A stretch of DNA of 47,642 bases from Nitrospirae bacterium MYbin3 (GCA_002753335.1 PEAD01000024.1:1-47642); one strand, 5' to 3'; positions 33,967-43,069 are shown, counted from the stretch's first letter. The notes: generated by a model from the sequence alone, not told the origin. Made by a program: numbers and translations.

Positions 33967-35623
33967 TCTTTACCCTAAACATCTTCTTCCAGTATTCAAA
34001 TGCCATCGACTTATAAACGCTTCTATTGTATTTTCCTGTTCTGTCCCATTCAAACCATCTGTTTACAGGCGCAGAGAAACCTCTTTTGTCTATGCGGTCA
34101 ACTATTTCTCTGGGAATAAATTTTCTTGCGACTTTTTTCAATGCCCATTTTGTAACTCCATTTCGTATTTTATATTTTGAAGGCATCGAAAAGGCATACT
34201 GTATAAGCCTGTAATCCAGGAACGGCGAACGGTTCTCGATACTGAAAGCCATGCAAAGCCTGTCGGCCATCTGTAAAAGCACCTGCATAGTAGAATAAAA
34301 ATCGTTCAATCCCATTGCATGGATGACATCAGCCCTTGTCTTTTCAAAATAATAAGATATCGTCTGGTCCAAATATCTGTTAACCTGCTCATCAAACTGA
34401 TTCTCGCAGCGGTTTACAAGCTTGGCATATCTGTCTACAGGACTACCATAGTATCTGCCTACGAGATAAGCATATTTGCTCATGGATTCGAGCTGTTTGA
34501 TTTGTTCATCATGGTATAAAAGCATATATCTAGAATATCCTGAAAAGATTTCATCCGCTCCGTCACCATTCATGACAACTTTTAGGTCCCTGCACGAATG
34601 CTCAAGCAGCATCCATAAAGAGAAACTTGTCCATGTGCAGGGGGTGTCAAGATGATATGCTATCTGATCTCGGGTCCGAATAAAATCTTTTTTGTCAGGT
34701 TTTATAACCTTCAATTCCCTTTTGATTCTTTTTGCTATCAACTGCGCATACTCAAGCTCATCGAAATCGTCATAATCGTAATGAACGTGGTATATAAAAT
34801 CAGGTTTCGAAATACAGGCCACCAATGAACTGTCAACGCCACCGCTGATAAAACATCCGTATTGGTGGACAGAATTCTTTGTCCTAAGCAAAATAGCATC
34901 TTCAAGCAGTTCGGACAAATCCTTGATAATCTTCTTTTCATTATCCTGAATATCAATTAGATTGTCCCAAATCTTCCAATATTCGTGCTTTGTAAATCCT
35001 TTATCATTAGCCTTAATGTACTCCCCCGGTTCAAGGCTGTAAATATTCTTAAAAAGAGTCTCTGAGCCGACCGTAAATTCATATGCCCTGTAAGATATGG
35101 CATTGCGGTTAAACTCAGGGCTGACCACTTCTAAAAGACTCTTCATTTCGCTGGCAAATGCAAAAAAATCTTTCCCCTTTACGTAATATATTGGCTTTTC
35201 GCCGGCCTTGTCTCTCACTATATATACATTCTTCCCCTGTGCATCACATACTGCAAAAGCGTACATGCCGTTATAATCTTTGAAAGAATCCGTTCCTTTT
35301 TCAATATAATTATAAAGGGCAGTTTCGGCATCTGAATCAGTTTTGAATTTATAAGAGAAAATTAGGCTGTCTTTTATCGAATTATGGTTGTAAATTTCCC
35401 CGTTGTAAACAATTACATAGCTACCAGAAGAATCCTCATAAGGAATCGTGTGTTTTGACTTCCCGATAATACTAAGCCTCGTGCTTCCTAAAGTTACATT
35501 GCCAAAAGTTTTAAGCCCAATCTGATCAGGCCCTCTGTATCTCATTTTACAAAGCATATTATTGACAATCTCATATGCGTTGTACTTTTTGTTTTTAGAA
35601 ATAAATCCGGCAATGCCACACAT
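33959..35623 (-). CDS. asnB: Glutamine-hydrolysing asparagine synthetase-like amidotransferase
   Basis: The protein has 554 residues. It starts MCGIAGF with Cys2 as glutaminase nucleophile, and has MRYRGPD, VYNGEIYNH and, near residue 255, the synthetase PP-loop FISGGVDSS. Both halves look intact. AsnB homologues in glycan loci, such as WbpS of Pseudomonas, amidate a sugar carboxylate instead of aspartate, and the neighbouring genes favour that here, possibly the carboxyl group of the nonulosonic acid or of a uronic acid. It starts 3 bases after the dehydrogenase-like gene. Confidence 0.85.
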   Translation of the reverse strand: MCGIAGFISKNKKYNAYEIVNNMLCKMRYRGPDQIGLKTFGNVTLGSTRLSIIGKSKHTIPYEDSSGSYVIVYNGEIYNHNSIKDSLIFSYKFKTDSDAETALYNYIEKGTDSFKDYNGMYAFAVCDAQGKNVYIVRDKAGEKPIYYVKGKDFFAFASEMKSLLEVVSPEFNRNAISYRAYEFTVGSETLFKNIYSLEPGEYIKANDKGFTKHEYWKIWDNLIDIQDNEKKIIKDLSELLEDAILLRTKNSVHQYGCFISGGVDSSLVACISKPDFIYHVHYDYDDFDELEYAQLIAKRIKRELKVIKPDKKDFIRTRDQIAYHLDTPCTWTSFSLWMLLEHSCRDLKVVMNGDGADEIFSGYSRYMLLYHDEQIKQLESMSKYAYLVGRYYGSPVDRYAKLVNRCENQFDEQVNRYLDQTISYYFEKTRADVIHAMGLNDFYSTMQVLLQMADRLCMAFSIENRSPFLDYRLIQYAFSMPSKYKIRNGVTKWALKKVARKFIPREIVDRIDKRGFSAPVNRWFEWDRTGKYNRSVYKSMAFEYWKKMFRVKNG

Positions 35624-35626
35624 AGC

Positions 35627-36940
35627 TTAGCCTAATTGCTGAAGTTTCCCATCTCCGGGAACATGATAAGTGGCCTTGGAAGAGAAGCGAAAAGCCTTCA
35701 ATAATCCTGTATTATCTATAATAATTTTTCTGTTATTTATACAAAGCCGCTCAATATCCTTTTGAGTAAAATACCTGTATTCTTTATGCGATGCCATAAT
35801 AAACACCGCATCTGTGATCAACTTCCCATTTTTTATATCGATAAAATTGGCAAATGGAAGAATTTCTTTAATCTCTTTTTCTGTAAAAAAAGGATCGTTG
35901 ACAAACACCGTTATCCCATTCTCATTGAAATACTCAGCAAGAATAAGTGATGGTGAGAGTCTTATATCTTTTAGGTCTCCTTTTACCGACAAACCCAGAA
36001 TAGTGACTGACCTTGCCCCGCGACGCTTCACTGCATCGGCGTAGTTAAGCAAGCTTGATAGATTAACTGCCTGAGATTCTTTTATGATAGACAGCATCCC
36101 AGGGTTGTTTGCGCCCATGAGAAGATGGTTAATCGAGTTTAATGTCCGATAACTGCTAGTCCCTACACTAATCGCAGCTTCGTTCAACCCGAACAGGCTG
36201 GACAGGAGTTTTACCATCTTTGTAATGTCTGTTTCAGGGTAGGCCAGCGAGAGCTGATTAAGGATTGCCGAAAAAACATATTCTATAGAATTTTTGGTAT
36301 TTTCATAAATTTCGGCCTCTTTCAATGTCGCAAGGGAACTGTTCTTTATGCCCAAGGCATCATAGAAGACCTGCACCTTATCCAAAGACTCTTGCGAATA
36401 TCCGGACAATACCACAGCCTTTTCATTCGAAAAGAACTCCTCAAATGTCCAATCGCTGCGAAATGCCGAAGCATAAAAACATTTTATTTTTGCATTTTCT
36501 ATCCTGCCTATAAACTCTCCTTCGATGCCTCCAGGAACTCCGGCTGCCTGAAAAATCACCAATGAGTTTGCCGCCCTCTTGCCGTTCTTTATAAAAGTAT
36601 CGGCAATAGCGCTTAGTACATCTTCACCACCGTCAGTCTTAATATAGGGAAGGGCAATTATATGCACCGCTGATGGAAATAAATCATCAGGACTCGATTT
36701 GATGGATAACCTTGAAATATCAACAGCCGGAACTTCATCTTTTACTGACCAAAGATTTCTCTGTTTGCCTGTAGGATATGCTCCTTTTTTAATATCCGCC
36801 GCTGTCACATTATCCCAGCTGTAAACATTAACAAAAAAACCTTGCGACTGAAGCAGTAATATCGTAGAATACCCCAGATACCCTATACCCCAAACCGAAA
36901 CCGTCTTGCTTGCCAATAAGACTTCCTTGAATTTTTGCAT
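35627..36940 (-). CDS. Nucleotide-sugar dehydrogenase-like protein lacking catalytic residues
   Basis: The protein has 437 residues. It keeps the NAD-binding GIGYLG (residues 18-23), the central helix AEIYENTKNSIEYVFSAILN and the C-terminal GLSVKGDLKDIRLSPS with FVNDPFF of the UDP-glucose/GDP-mannose dehydrogenase family. Two landmarks are missing: the catalytic Lys of E-x-x-K is Glu in this protein, and there is no GGxC motif; the matching stretch reads MGANNPGM. Oxidation of C6 to an acid by the usual thioester route is therefore doubtful. It may be a reductase, epimerase or regulatory remnant. AGGAAATAAT precedes the ATG. Confidence 0.75.
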   Translation of the reverse strand: MQKFKEVLLASKTVSVWGIGYLGYSTILLLQSQGFFVNVYSWDNVTAADIKKGAYPTGKQRNLWSVKDEVPAVDISRLSIKSSPDDLFPSAVHIIALPYIKTDGGEDVLSAIADTFIKNGKRAANSLVIFQAAGVPGGIEGEFIGRIENAKIKCFYASAFRSDWTFEEFFSNEKAVVLSGYSQESLDKVQVFYDALGIKNSSLATLKEAEIYENTKNSIEYVFSAILNQLSLAYPETDITKMVKLLSSLFGLNEAAISVGTSSYRTLNSINHLLMGANNPGMLSIIKESQAVNLSSLLNYADAVKRRGARSVTILGLSVKGDLKDIRLSPSLILAEYFNENGITVFVNDPFFTEKEIKEILPFANFIDIKNGKLITDAVFIMASHKEYRYFTQKDIERLCINNRKIIIDNTGLLKAFRFSSKATYHVPGDGKLQQLG

Positions 36941-36941
36941 A

Positions 36942-38090
36942 TTATTTCCTCACTAAATCGTTAAAATGTTCAACTACATATTCGATGTCCTCATCCGTCA
37001 TAGAAGGGAACATCGGTATAGACAGCATCTCCGGAAATACCTTGTTGGCTACAGGGAAATTATCTTCTGGAAAGCGTCCCCGATAATAACTGTGCATGTG
37101 GAGCGGCCTAAAATGAACACTGGCTCCTATATTGCGCTGTTTAAGCTTATCAATCAAGCTGTCTCGTTCAATAATGCTCGAAGGGACTCTTACAATAAAT
37201 AAATGATAGATATGGTTATGAATTTCAGAGTCTGCGGTAAATAGGACATTGCTGCTCAGATTATTTCTGTATACTTTTGCAATATGCTTCCGTCTATTAT
37301 TCATAACATCAATTTTATGCAGCTGAGCCAAACCTATCGCAGCATGAATGCTGTCAAAGTTATATTTATAGCCTAATTCCTCTATATCGTAAAACCATTT
37401 GCCGGTTTTGCCATAGCGATTGAAGGCTTCCTTATATATGCCAAAATAGCTCAATTTTCGTATCTTCCCTATCAGCTCCTCGTCTGAAGATACAACCATG
37501 CCGCCTTCTCCGGTAGCAAGGTTTTTGGTGGCATAAAAACTAAATACCGTAGCATCCGAAAAATTGCCGATCTTTGTGCCTCTATATTGAGTTCCAATAG
37601 CATGTGCAGCATCCTCTACGATTTTTATGCCGCGATCTGCTCCTATTTTTTTCAGCCCATCCATATCACACGGATAGCCGGCCATATGAACAGGGATGAT
37701 CGCTTTTGTCCTCGAATTGATAAGCCGCTCCGCTTTTTGGATGTCTATGTTCAGACTGTCCTCTTCTATGTCACACAAAACAAGCGTTGCGCCTGTCCAT
37801 TCCACAATCTGGGCTGTAGCCGCAAAAGTCCATGTCGGAACTATCACCTCGTCGCCTTTGCCTATGCCAAGCGCAAGCAGCGCAAGGTGAAGCCCTGCGG
37901 TGCATGAATTCAAGGCAACAGAATGAATTTCATTGCCATCATGCCTTAAATAATCGGCCACCATACGCTCAAACCTGTCAACAACCGGCCCTGTCGTCCA
38001 CCAGCCGGACCGCAACACCTCTGCAACAGCCGCTATCCCGTCTTCATCGACAGAGGGTCTGGACAAAGGCAGAAAATTATCCCTAATCAT
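36942..38090 (-). CDS. DegT/DnrJ/EryC1/StrS PLP-dependent sugar aminotransferase
   Basis: The protein has 382 residues from the ATG at 38090, overlapping the upstream stop as ATGA; the frame is open to 38147 but that start would overlap 61 bases. FLPLSRPSVDEDGIAAV and SGWWTTGPVVDRFE are the ArnB/PseC/LegC-type opening, VEDAAHAIG contains the PLP-contacting Asp, and FSFYATKNLATGEGG carries the Schiff-base Lys. It would aminate a UDP-4-keto-6-deoxy sugar. No 4,6-dehydratase to make that substrate lies in the window. Confidence 0.9.
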   Translation of the reverse strand: MIRDNFLPLSRPSVDEDGIAAVAEVLRSGWWTTGPVVDRFERMVADYLRHDGNEIHSVALNSCTAGLHLALLALGIGKGDEVIVPTWTFAATAQIVEWTGATLVLCDIEEDSLNIDIQKAERLINSRTKAIIPVHMAGYPCDMDGLKKIGADRGIKIVEDAAHAIGTQYRGTKIGNFSDATVFSFYATKNLATGEGGMVVSSDEELIGKIRKLSYFGIYKEAFNRYGKTGKWFYDIEELGYKYNFDSIHAAIGLAQLHKIDVMNNRRKHIAKVYRNNLSSNVLFTADSEIHNHIYHLFIVRVPSSIIERDSLIDKLKQRNIGASVHFRPLHMHSYYRGRFPEDNFPVANKVFPEMLSIPMFPSMTDEDIEYVVEHFNDLVRK

Positions 38091-38947
38091 CTCTCCAAAA
38101 CCTCTCCTGTCCCCTGATTGCCGATTTCGGGATACCATGAATCGCACGACCTGCAGACAGCATCTGTAAATTCAAGCCGTTCGTGTTGACCTCTTAAACC
38201 GCGGTAATTTTCACTGTGCCATATGCCGTATAGTGTTTGATTATTCACGTTTCCCATAGGATCCCCGTTCCAGTCGTGGTTGCATCTTCCAACACCGCCA
38301 TCATCATAAACAAGCATTTCATAAAACGGCATGACGCACAACTTTCTTTCGGCCCTTGGAGTGTCTAACGATCCAAACCTTCCGTCTTTTGAATGTTCAT
38401 CATACACCCTTACTCTGTCAACCTTAGACTGCCACAGTCTTTTAAATGTCTCTATGTCTTCGTCGGTAGTATAATCGCTCCTCACCATAGATGTCTGGGT
38501 CTTTACCCTGCCCTGATTGAAGTCTAAAAACTTAAGTATATTTTTCTCGACCATTCCGTATTTTGCCGGAACCCTGGTCTTTTCGTAAACTGAAGGCACA
38601 TCGAGGCTGAACGAAAGGAATGTTATCGAATCGACTATCGAAGCAAATTTATCTTCCACCAGCAACGTGGCGTTGGTAGCCATCTGGATCTCGCCGAATT
38701 TGCCGGCAACATATCTTAAGAGCTCTTTAAACCTAGGGTGCATCATGCTTTCACCGCGCCTGTGAAGAACTATTATGGTCTCAGGATAAAGCGAGGCCTC
38801 ATCAATTATTTTCACAAAAAGATCCCAATTTATATATCCTGACAATTCCTGCATATGATGACGAGGGCAGTAAACACATTTCAAATTGCAGTTGCTTGAA
38901 AGCTCTATTTCCAGTCTCTTCGGAAATTCAGGTGTAGAGTGCGCCAT
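38087..38947 (-). CDS. Radical SAM protein with SPASM-type C-terminus
   Basis: The protein has 286 residues. CNLKCVYC (CX3CX2C) lies near residue 20, and HRRGESMMHP follows in place of GGEPLLHP. C-terminal cysteines (KLCVMPF, GRCNHDW, CRSC) match a SPASM or twitch auxiliary-cluster region. It couples to the aminotransferase gene by an ATGA overlap and follows the cytidylyltransferase-like gene by 3 bases. Radical SAM proteins of this type recur in sugar loci with unproven chemistry; activity on the sugar, for example epimerisation or dehydration, is plausible. Confidence 0.82.
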   Translation of the reverse strand: MAHSTPEFPKRLEIELSSNCNLKCVYCPRHHMQELSGYINWDLFVKIIDEASLYPETIIVLHRRGESMMHPRFKELLRYVAGKFGEIQMATNATLLVEDKFASIVDSITFLSFSLDVPSVYEKTRVPAKYGMVEKNILKFLDFNQGRVKTQTSMVRSDYTTDEDIETFKRLWQSKVDRVRVYDEHSKDGRFGSLDTPRAERKLCVMPFYEMLVYDDGGVGRCNHDWNGDPMGNVNNQTLYGIWHSENYRGLRGQHERLEFTDAVCRSCDSWYPEIGNQGTGEVLER

Positions 38948-38950
38948 TAC

Positions 38951-39727
38951 TTATCGATCCTCTAAAACCAGGTGATCCGATTTCTTCTGATCAAGCATCG
39001 ACCTATTCATCAGAACTATTTCAAAGATATCCTGGGAATCGAAATTGGTCGAATCTTTCAAAGAAGCCGCAATACTCCGGCAAAAACCGAGATCCTCCGG
39101 GTAATCAACCGTAAGCTTCATATCTTCAAATCCCTTCAGATTCATGCCTGCATCAATCGTTTTTGTTCTGAATCTCTCAGGATTATTTCTGATATAGCGA
39201 GTTACATGCTCAAGGTCTTCATCATCTGAGGAAGCCCGCAAACTTTCCTTTAGTGCATTCAGCGACACTATCTCTGCATCTGTGCCGACAAGAAATGTCA
39301 GTGGGGTGCAAAACACATAATCGACCTGACTGTCTTTAAACTCTCTAAACATAGCATCAATTCTACCAACATCAACAAACGGAGAGTCGGCACAAACTCT
39401 GCATATTGTATCGGAACCATAAAATTCGGCAGCTTTTACATATCTATAAAGCACGTTGCGCAAATCACCCCTGTAGACCTCAATTCTGTGAGCCATGCAA
39501 TAATCAAACAACTCATCGTCGCTTTTGTCGTTAGATGTTACAACCGCCGTTATGTCAGCTTCGGACGAAGCTGAACATCTGTTATAGATAAACTCTACAA
39601 TAGGCGTATCAAAAATATTGGATAACACTTTCCCTGGAAAGCGGCTTGAAGATAGCCTTGCCTGTATCAATATAGACTTTTTCAATTTTATAGAAAAGCA
39701 CCTTAGCAAACAGGACAGACATCGCAA
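38951..39727 (-). CDS. SpsF-like cytidylyltransferase (probable CMP-nonulosonate synthetase)
   Basis: The protein has up to 258 residues. ILIQARLSSSRFPGKVL is the nucleotidyltransferase signature, with YRYVKAAEFYGSDTICRVCADSP-type segments following, as in SpsF of spore-coat glycan loci, where it pairs with a NeuB-like synthase. It would activate the nonulosonic acid with CTP. The start is uncertain: the frame opens with TTG at 39727 and another TTG at about codon 15 lies just before the conserved core; no ATG or clear ribosome site is present. It is the first gene of the long minus-strand operon. Confidence 0.75.
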   Translation of the reverse strand: MRCLSCLLRCFSIKLKKSILIQARLSSSRFPGKVLSNIFDTPIVEFIYNRCSASSEADITAVVTSNDKSDDELFDYCMAHRIEVYRGDLRNVLYRYVKAAEFYGSDTICRVCADSPFVDVGRIDAMFREFKDSQVDYVFCTPLTFLVGTDAEIVSLNALKESLRASSDDEDLEHVTRYIRNNPERFRTKTIDAGMNLKGFEDMKLTVDYPEDLGFCRSIAASLKDSTNFDSQDIFEIVLMNRSMLDQKKSDHLVLEDR

Positions 39728-39794
39728 CTTTTATTTAAGCAGGTTTTTTCAGGCAAATCAGCCTTATTTCCCTGCTTTTTATTATCGTGATATT

Positions 39795-39822
39795 ATTATA
39801 AACGTTTATGCTATAGTTACGA
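39795..39822. promoter_or_regulatory. Divergent regulatory gap with 12-base palindrome
   Basis: Between the SpsF-like gene and the metallophosphoesterase gene (39728-39834) the sequence is very A/T-rich. ATAAACGTTTAT (39798-39809) is a perfect palindrome that could be an operator. On the minus strand TATAAT (39795-39800) is a possible -10 for the operon without a good -35. On the plus strand TATAGT (39812-39817) could be the -10 for the phosphoesterase gene. Confidence 0.3.
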
Positions 39823-39834
39823 AACGGAGGCGAT

Positions 39835-40992
39835 ATGAAACGATATTTAATTGTTGCAATATTTCTCTTATTAAGCATCAACTCTGCAACAGCGGTAACA
39901 GATAGACCTTTCAGTGACATTAACAGATTGGCCATATTCGACACTAATGAGAAAGATTTTTCTTTTGCGGTATTCGGGGACTTCAGAACTGCAAGACGCG
40001 ACAACCCTTATCATCAGGCATTCGAACACATAATCGAAGAACTTAAGCTAATCGCCCCGCATTTTATCATCAGCACTGGCGACGCCTATTACGGATACGG
40101 CGGCTCGATGCAGAGGTTCAAAAATGAAATAGACTATTTCGTCAGCAAAACCAAAAACCTGCCGTCTCCGTTTTTCAACATAATCGGCAACCATGAACTA
40201 GGAGGCACAGCAGAGAGGGAAAAGCTTGTCAAAGAACGCTTTGGTAATTTTTATGGATCATTTGATTTTGGAGGCTCGCATTTCATCGCTCTAAACACCG
40301 AAGAAACAGCAAAAGAAGGCACGATATCCGGAGAGCAGCTTTCGTGGCTAGAAAAAGACCTTGAATCCAACAAAACAGCCGCAAACATTTTTGTATTCCT
40401 GCACAGGCCGTTGTTTTCAGCGGTTGACCCTCTGCTGATGTCCGGCAAATCTTTTAAAGACAAAACAAACCGCGAAAATCTGCACAATCTTTTCAGAAGA
40501 TACAAAGTCAAAGTGGTCTTTGCAGGACACGAACACCTTTTTGACGACACATCAAAAGACGGAGTGCGCTACATCATAACAGGCGGTGGCGGTGCACCAC
40601 TTTATCAAGCCCCGAATAAAGGTGGGTTCTTTCATTATCTAATTGTAAAAGTCAAAGGCGCTGACGTGGGCCTAGAAATACTTGCACCGAACAGCCTTCA
40701 AAAAAAGACCGTATCAGGAAATAACGGGTTTGAAGCAAAAGGTGAAATAGAGCTGTTAAACATATCCCATGCCGCTTTACAAATTCGCAACCTTTATTTT
40801 CTTATGCCTGCTGCAGATGCCGGAAAATTCAAAGCAAAGGCTTTTAGCACATCAAAAAAAGGTGAACAGAAAGAGGTTCCGGCTAGAATATATAAAGTAA
40901 AGAATAACGGCGACGGAACCTCAACCGTCAGTGTAGAAGTTGAATTGCCGGCAAATGGAAGCCTCAGAGTTGTTGTTGAAACAGATATCTAG
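39835..40992 (+). CDS. Secreted calcineurin-like metallophosphoesterase
   Basis: The protein has 385 residues with an N-terminal signal peptide (KRYLIVAIFLLLSINSATA). The phosphoesterase motifs appear in order: FGDFRT (Arg where many have His), STGDAYYGYGG, IIGNHELGG, FLHRPLFS and FAGHEHLF. The last 100 residues form a beta-rich tail without a clear family. The enzyme probably acts on phosphate esters in the periplasm. CGGAGG precedes the ATG. It is the only plus-strand gene of the right half and converges on rlpA with a 3-base gap. A link to the glycan island is not evident. Confidence 0.88.
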   Translation: MKRYLIVAIFLLLSINSATAVTDRPFSDINRLAIFDTNEKDFSFAVFGDFRTARRDNPYHQAFEHIIEELKLIAPHFIISTGDAYYGYGGSMQRFKNEIDYFVSKTKNLPSPFFNIIGNHELGGTAEREKLVKERFGNFYGSFDFGGSHFIALNTEETAKEGTISGEQLSWLEKDLESNKTAANIFVFLHRPLFSAVDPLLMSGKSFKDKTNRENLHNLFRRYKVKVVFAGHEHLFDDTSKDGVRYIITGGGGAPLYQAPNKGGFFHYLIVKVKGADVGLEILAPNSLQKKTVSGNNGFEAKGEIELLNISHAALQIRNLYFLMPAADAGKFKAKAFSTSKKGEQKEVPARIYKVKNNGDGTSTVSVEVELPANGSLRVVVETDI

Positions 40993-40995
40993 CAG

Positions 40996-41715
40996 TTATT
41001 GATGTTTTGTTATAAGCACGTTGTAGCCCTCATCAGCAAGCTTGGCGCCTACCTTTTGAGCATCATTTTTGCTGCTGAATTTGCCGATCCTCACTCTGTG
41101 ATACTGCACTCCATCAACATTAGCCTTTGTTATATAAACATCCTTGTAATTCAAATCCAGCGCCATTTTTAGGCGTGAAGCATTTGCCTCTTCCCTGAAG
41201 GCTCCCGCCTGAATAGTAAGCACTCCGTCAGTGGTGCCATATTTTATGTATTTAACATATCTCATGTCTCTGCCAAGCGGCTCGATTATCACCGGCGCGG
41301 TTCCTGGGCCGATCATATCAATGCCCTTTGCAGCTGCGTATGAAAGATCAAGATCCCTTCCAGCAACAAACGGGCCCCTGTCATTCACTATGCAGTCAAT
41401 GTCTTTATTGCTAAGCGTGCTCAAAACTTTCAGCTTGGTTCCGAACGGGTATTCCTTATGAGCGCATGTAAGGTCGTACATATTGAATATTTCTCCTGAC
41501 GCTGTAGGCTTGCCGTGAAAGTCAGCGCCGTACCAAGAGGCAACAATACGCTTCTTTTCTCCGCGAAGCTCCTGAAATTCTGTCGATGGCTTATCAGCAG
41601 GCTTTGCAGATGGTTTTGGCGGCACAGATTTGTCGTCCCGTACAGAGAGGTACTTTGTTGAACATGAAGATAGAATCAACAATAAGCATACGGCTGCAAA
41701 AGACGCACTCCGCAT
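40996..41715 (-). CDS. rlpA: RlpA-family lipoprotein with SPOR domain
   Basis: The protein has 239 residues from the ATG at 41715, giving a lipoprotein signal (LLLILSSC lipobox); the frame extends to 41784 but into hslU. The double-psi barrel core has VASWYGADFHGKPTASGE and NDRGPFVAGRDLDLSYAAA with the catalytic Asp, and the last 75 residues form a SPOR peptidoglycan-binding domain (LTIQAGAFREEANAS, VRIGKF). RlpA cleaves denuded glycan strands at the septum. It follows hslU by 7 bases. Confidence 0.9.
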   Translation of the reverse strand: MRSASFAAVCLLLILSSCSTKYLSVRDDKSVPPKPSAKPADKPSTEFQELRGEKKRIVASWYGADFHGKPTASGEIFNMYDLTCAHKEYPFGTKLKVLSTLSNKDIDCIVNDRGPFVAGRDLDLSYAAAKGIDMIGPGTAPVIIEPLGRDMRYVKYIKYGTTDGVLTIQAGAFREEANASRLKMALDLNYKDVYITKANVDGVQYHRVRIGKFSSKNDAQKVGAKLADEGYNVLITKHQ

Positions 41716-41722
41716 GAATCTT

Positions 41723-43069
41723 TTACAGAATATACTTGCTAAGATCCTGGTCTTTAACAATATCAGAAAGCTTGCCATTAACATGTCCCTTGTCTATCTT
41801 AACCGACTGCCCCTTCATTTCCGGGGCATCAAACGATATATCATCAAGAAGCCGTTCAAGCACTGTGTGCAGCCTGCGAGCCCCGATATTCTCGGTCTTC
41901 TCGTTAACCACAGCCGCAATCTCAGCAATCTCAGATATCGCATCATCTCCGAACTGAAGAGTTACCTCCTCGGTCTCGAGCAATGCTATGTACTGCTTGA
42001 TAAGGGCGTTGTGAGGCTCGGTAAGTATTCGCACGAATTCATCTTTGCCTAGAGAATCAAGCTCGACCCTTATCGGAAATCTTCCCTGCAGCTCCGGGAT
42101 CAGGTCAGACGGCTTTGCTGTATGAAAGGCCCCTGCGGCTATAAATAACACATGGTCAGTTCTTACAGGGCCGTGCTTGGTAGAAACGGTTGAACCTTCC
42201 ACAATCGGAAGCAGATCGCGCTGAACACCTTCCCGAGAAACATCGGGGCCATGACTGTGTCCCCTGCTTGCCACCTTGTCAATCTCGTCTATAAAGACTA
42301 TTCCTGTCTGCTCAACCCTTTCCCTTGCCTCTTTAGTAACCTTTTCCATATCTATAAGTTTGCCCGCTTCTTCGTGAGTAAGCATTGTAAGAGCTTCGGG
42401 TATCTTGACCTTTTTTCTCTTGGATTTTTCAGGCAGCAATCCTCCGAGCATATCTTTTAGATTTATTTCGAGCTCTTCAAGGCCTACATTCGATATCACT
42501 CCAAATGGCATCGCCTTTTCTTTTACCTCTATGTCAACATATCTGGAATCGAGCTTGCCTTCCCGCAATTGAGTTCTCAAGCGTTCACGCGTGTCACCGT
42601 TTTGCTCCCTGTCCTGCTCTATTTCATCAGGTATAAGAGTTTTAGGCTGCCGCGGAGGAGGCAAAAGCAGATCAAGCACTCTGTCTTCAGCAAGAGACTT
42701 GGCCCTTTCCTGTACCCTTTCGATATGCTCGCTTTTTACCATTCCAAGAGCTATCTCCATAAGATCCCTTACAATCGATTCCACATCTCGTCCTACATAT
42801 CCAACCTCTGTGAATTTAGAAGCCTCTACTTTCAAAAATGGCGCCCCTGCAAGACGCGCAAGCCTTCTCGCTATTTCTGTCTTGCCCACGCCTGTAGGTC
42901 CTATCATGATTATATTCTTTGGCAGCACCTCATCCTTAAGATCGGACGTTATATTCTGCCGCCGCCACCTGTTCCTGAGCGCAATAGCGACCGCGCGCTT
43001 GGCCTTGTCCTGCCCGATAATATACTTGTCAAGCTCTTCTACAATTTTTCTGGGTGTAAAATTATGCAT
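41723..43069 (-). CDS. hslU: ATP-dependent protease ATPase subunit HslU
   Basis: The protein has 448 residues from the ATG at 43069, which overlaps the hslV stop by 8 bases behind GAGGAACTTG. It starts [20 protein letters not shown], has the Walker [16 protein letters not shown], the pore-loop GYVGRDVES, the I-domain and the Walker [12 protein letters not shown], then the C-terminal KYIL tail that docks into HslV. It unfolds substrates for HslV. Length and motifs are normal. Confidence 0.97.
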   Translation of the reverse strand: MHNFTPRKIVEELDKYIIGQDKAKRAVAIALRNRWRRQNITSDLKDEVLPKNIIMIGPTGVGKTEIARRLARLAGAPFLKVEASKFTEVGYVGRDVESIVRDLMEIALGMVKSEHIERVQERAKSLAEDRVLDLLLPPPRQPKTLIPDEIEQDREQNGDTRERLRTQLREGKLDSRYVDIEVKEKAMPFGVISNVGLEELEINLKDMLGGLLPEKSKRKKVKIPEALTMLTHEEAGKLIDMEKVTKEARERVEQTGIVFIDEIDKVASRGHSHGPDVSREGVQRDLLPIVEGSTVSTKHGPVRTDHVLFIAAGAFHTAKPSDLIPELQGRFPIRVELDSLGKDEFVRILTEPHNALIKQYIALLETEEVTLQFGDDAISEIAEIAAVVNEKTENIGARRLHTVLERLLDDISFDAPEMKGQSVKIDKGHVNGKLSDIVKDQDLSKYIL

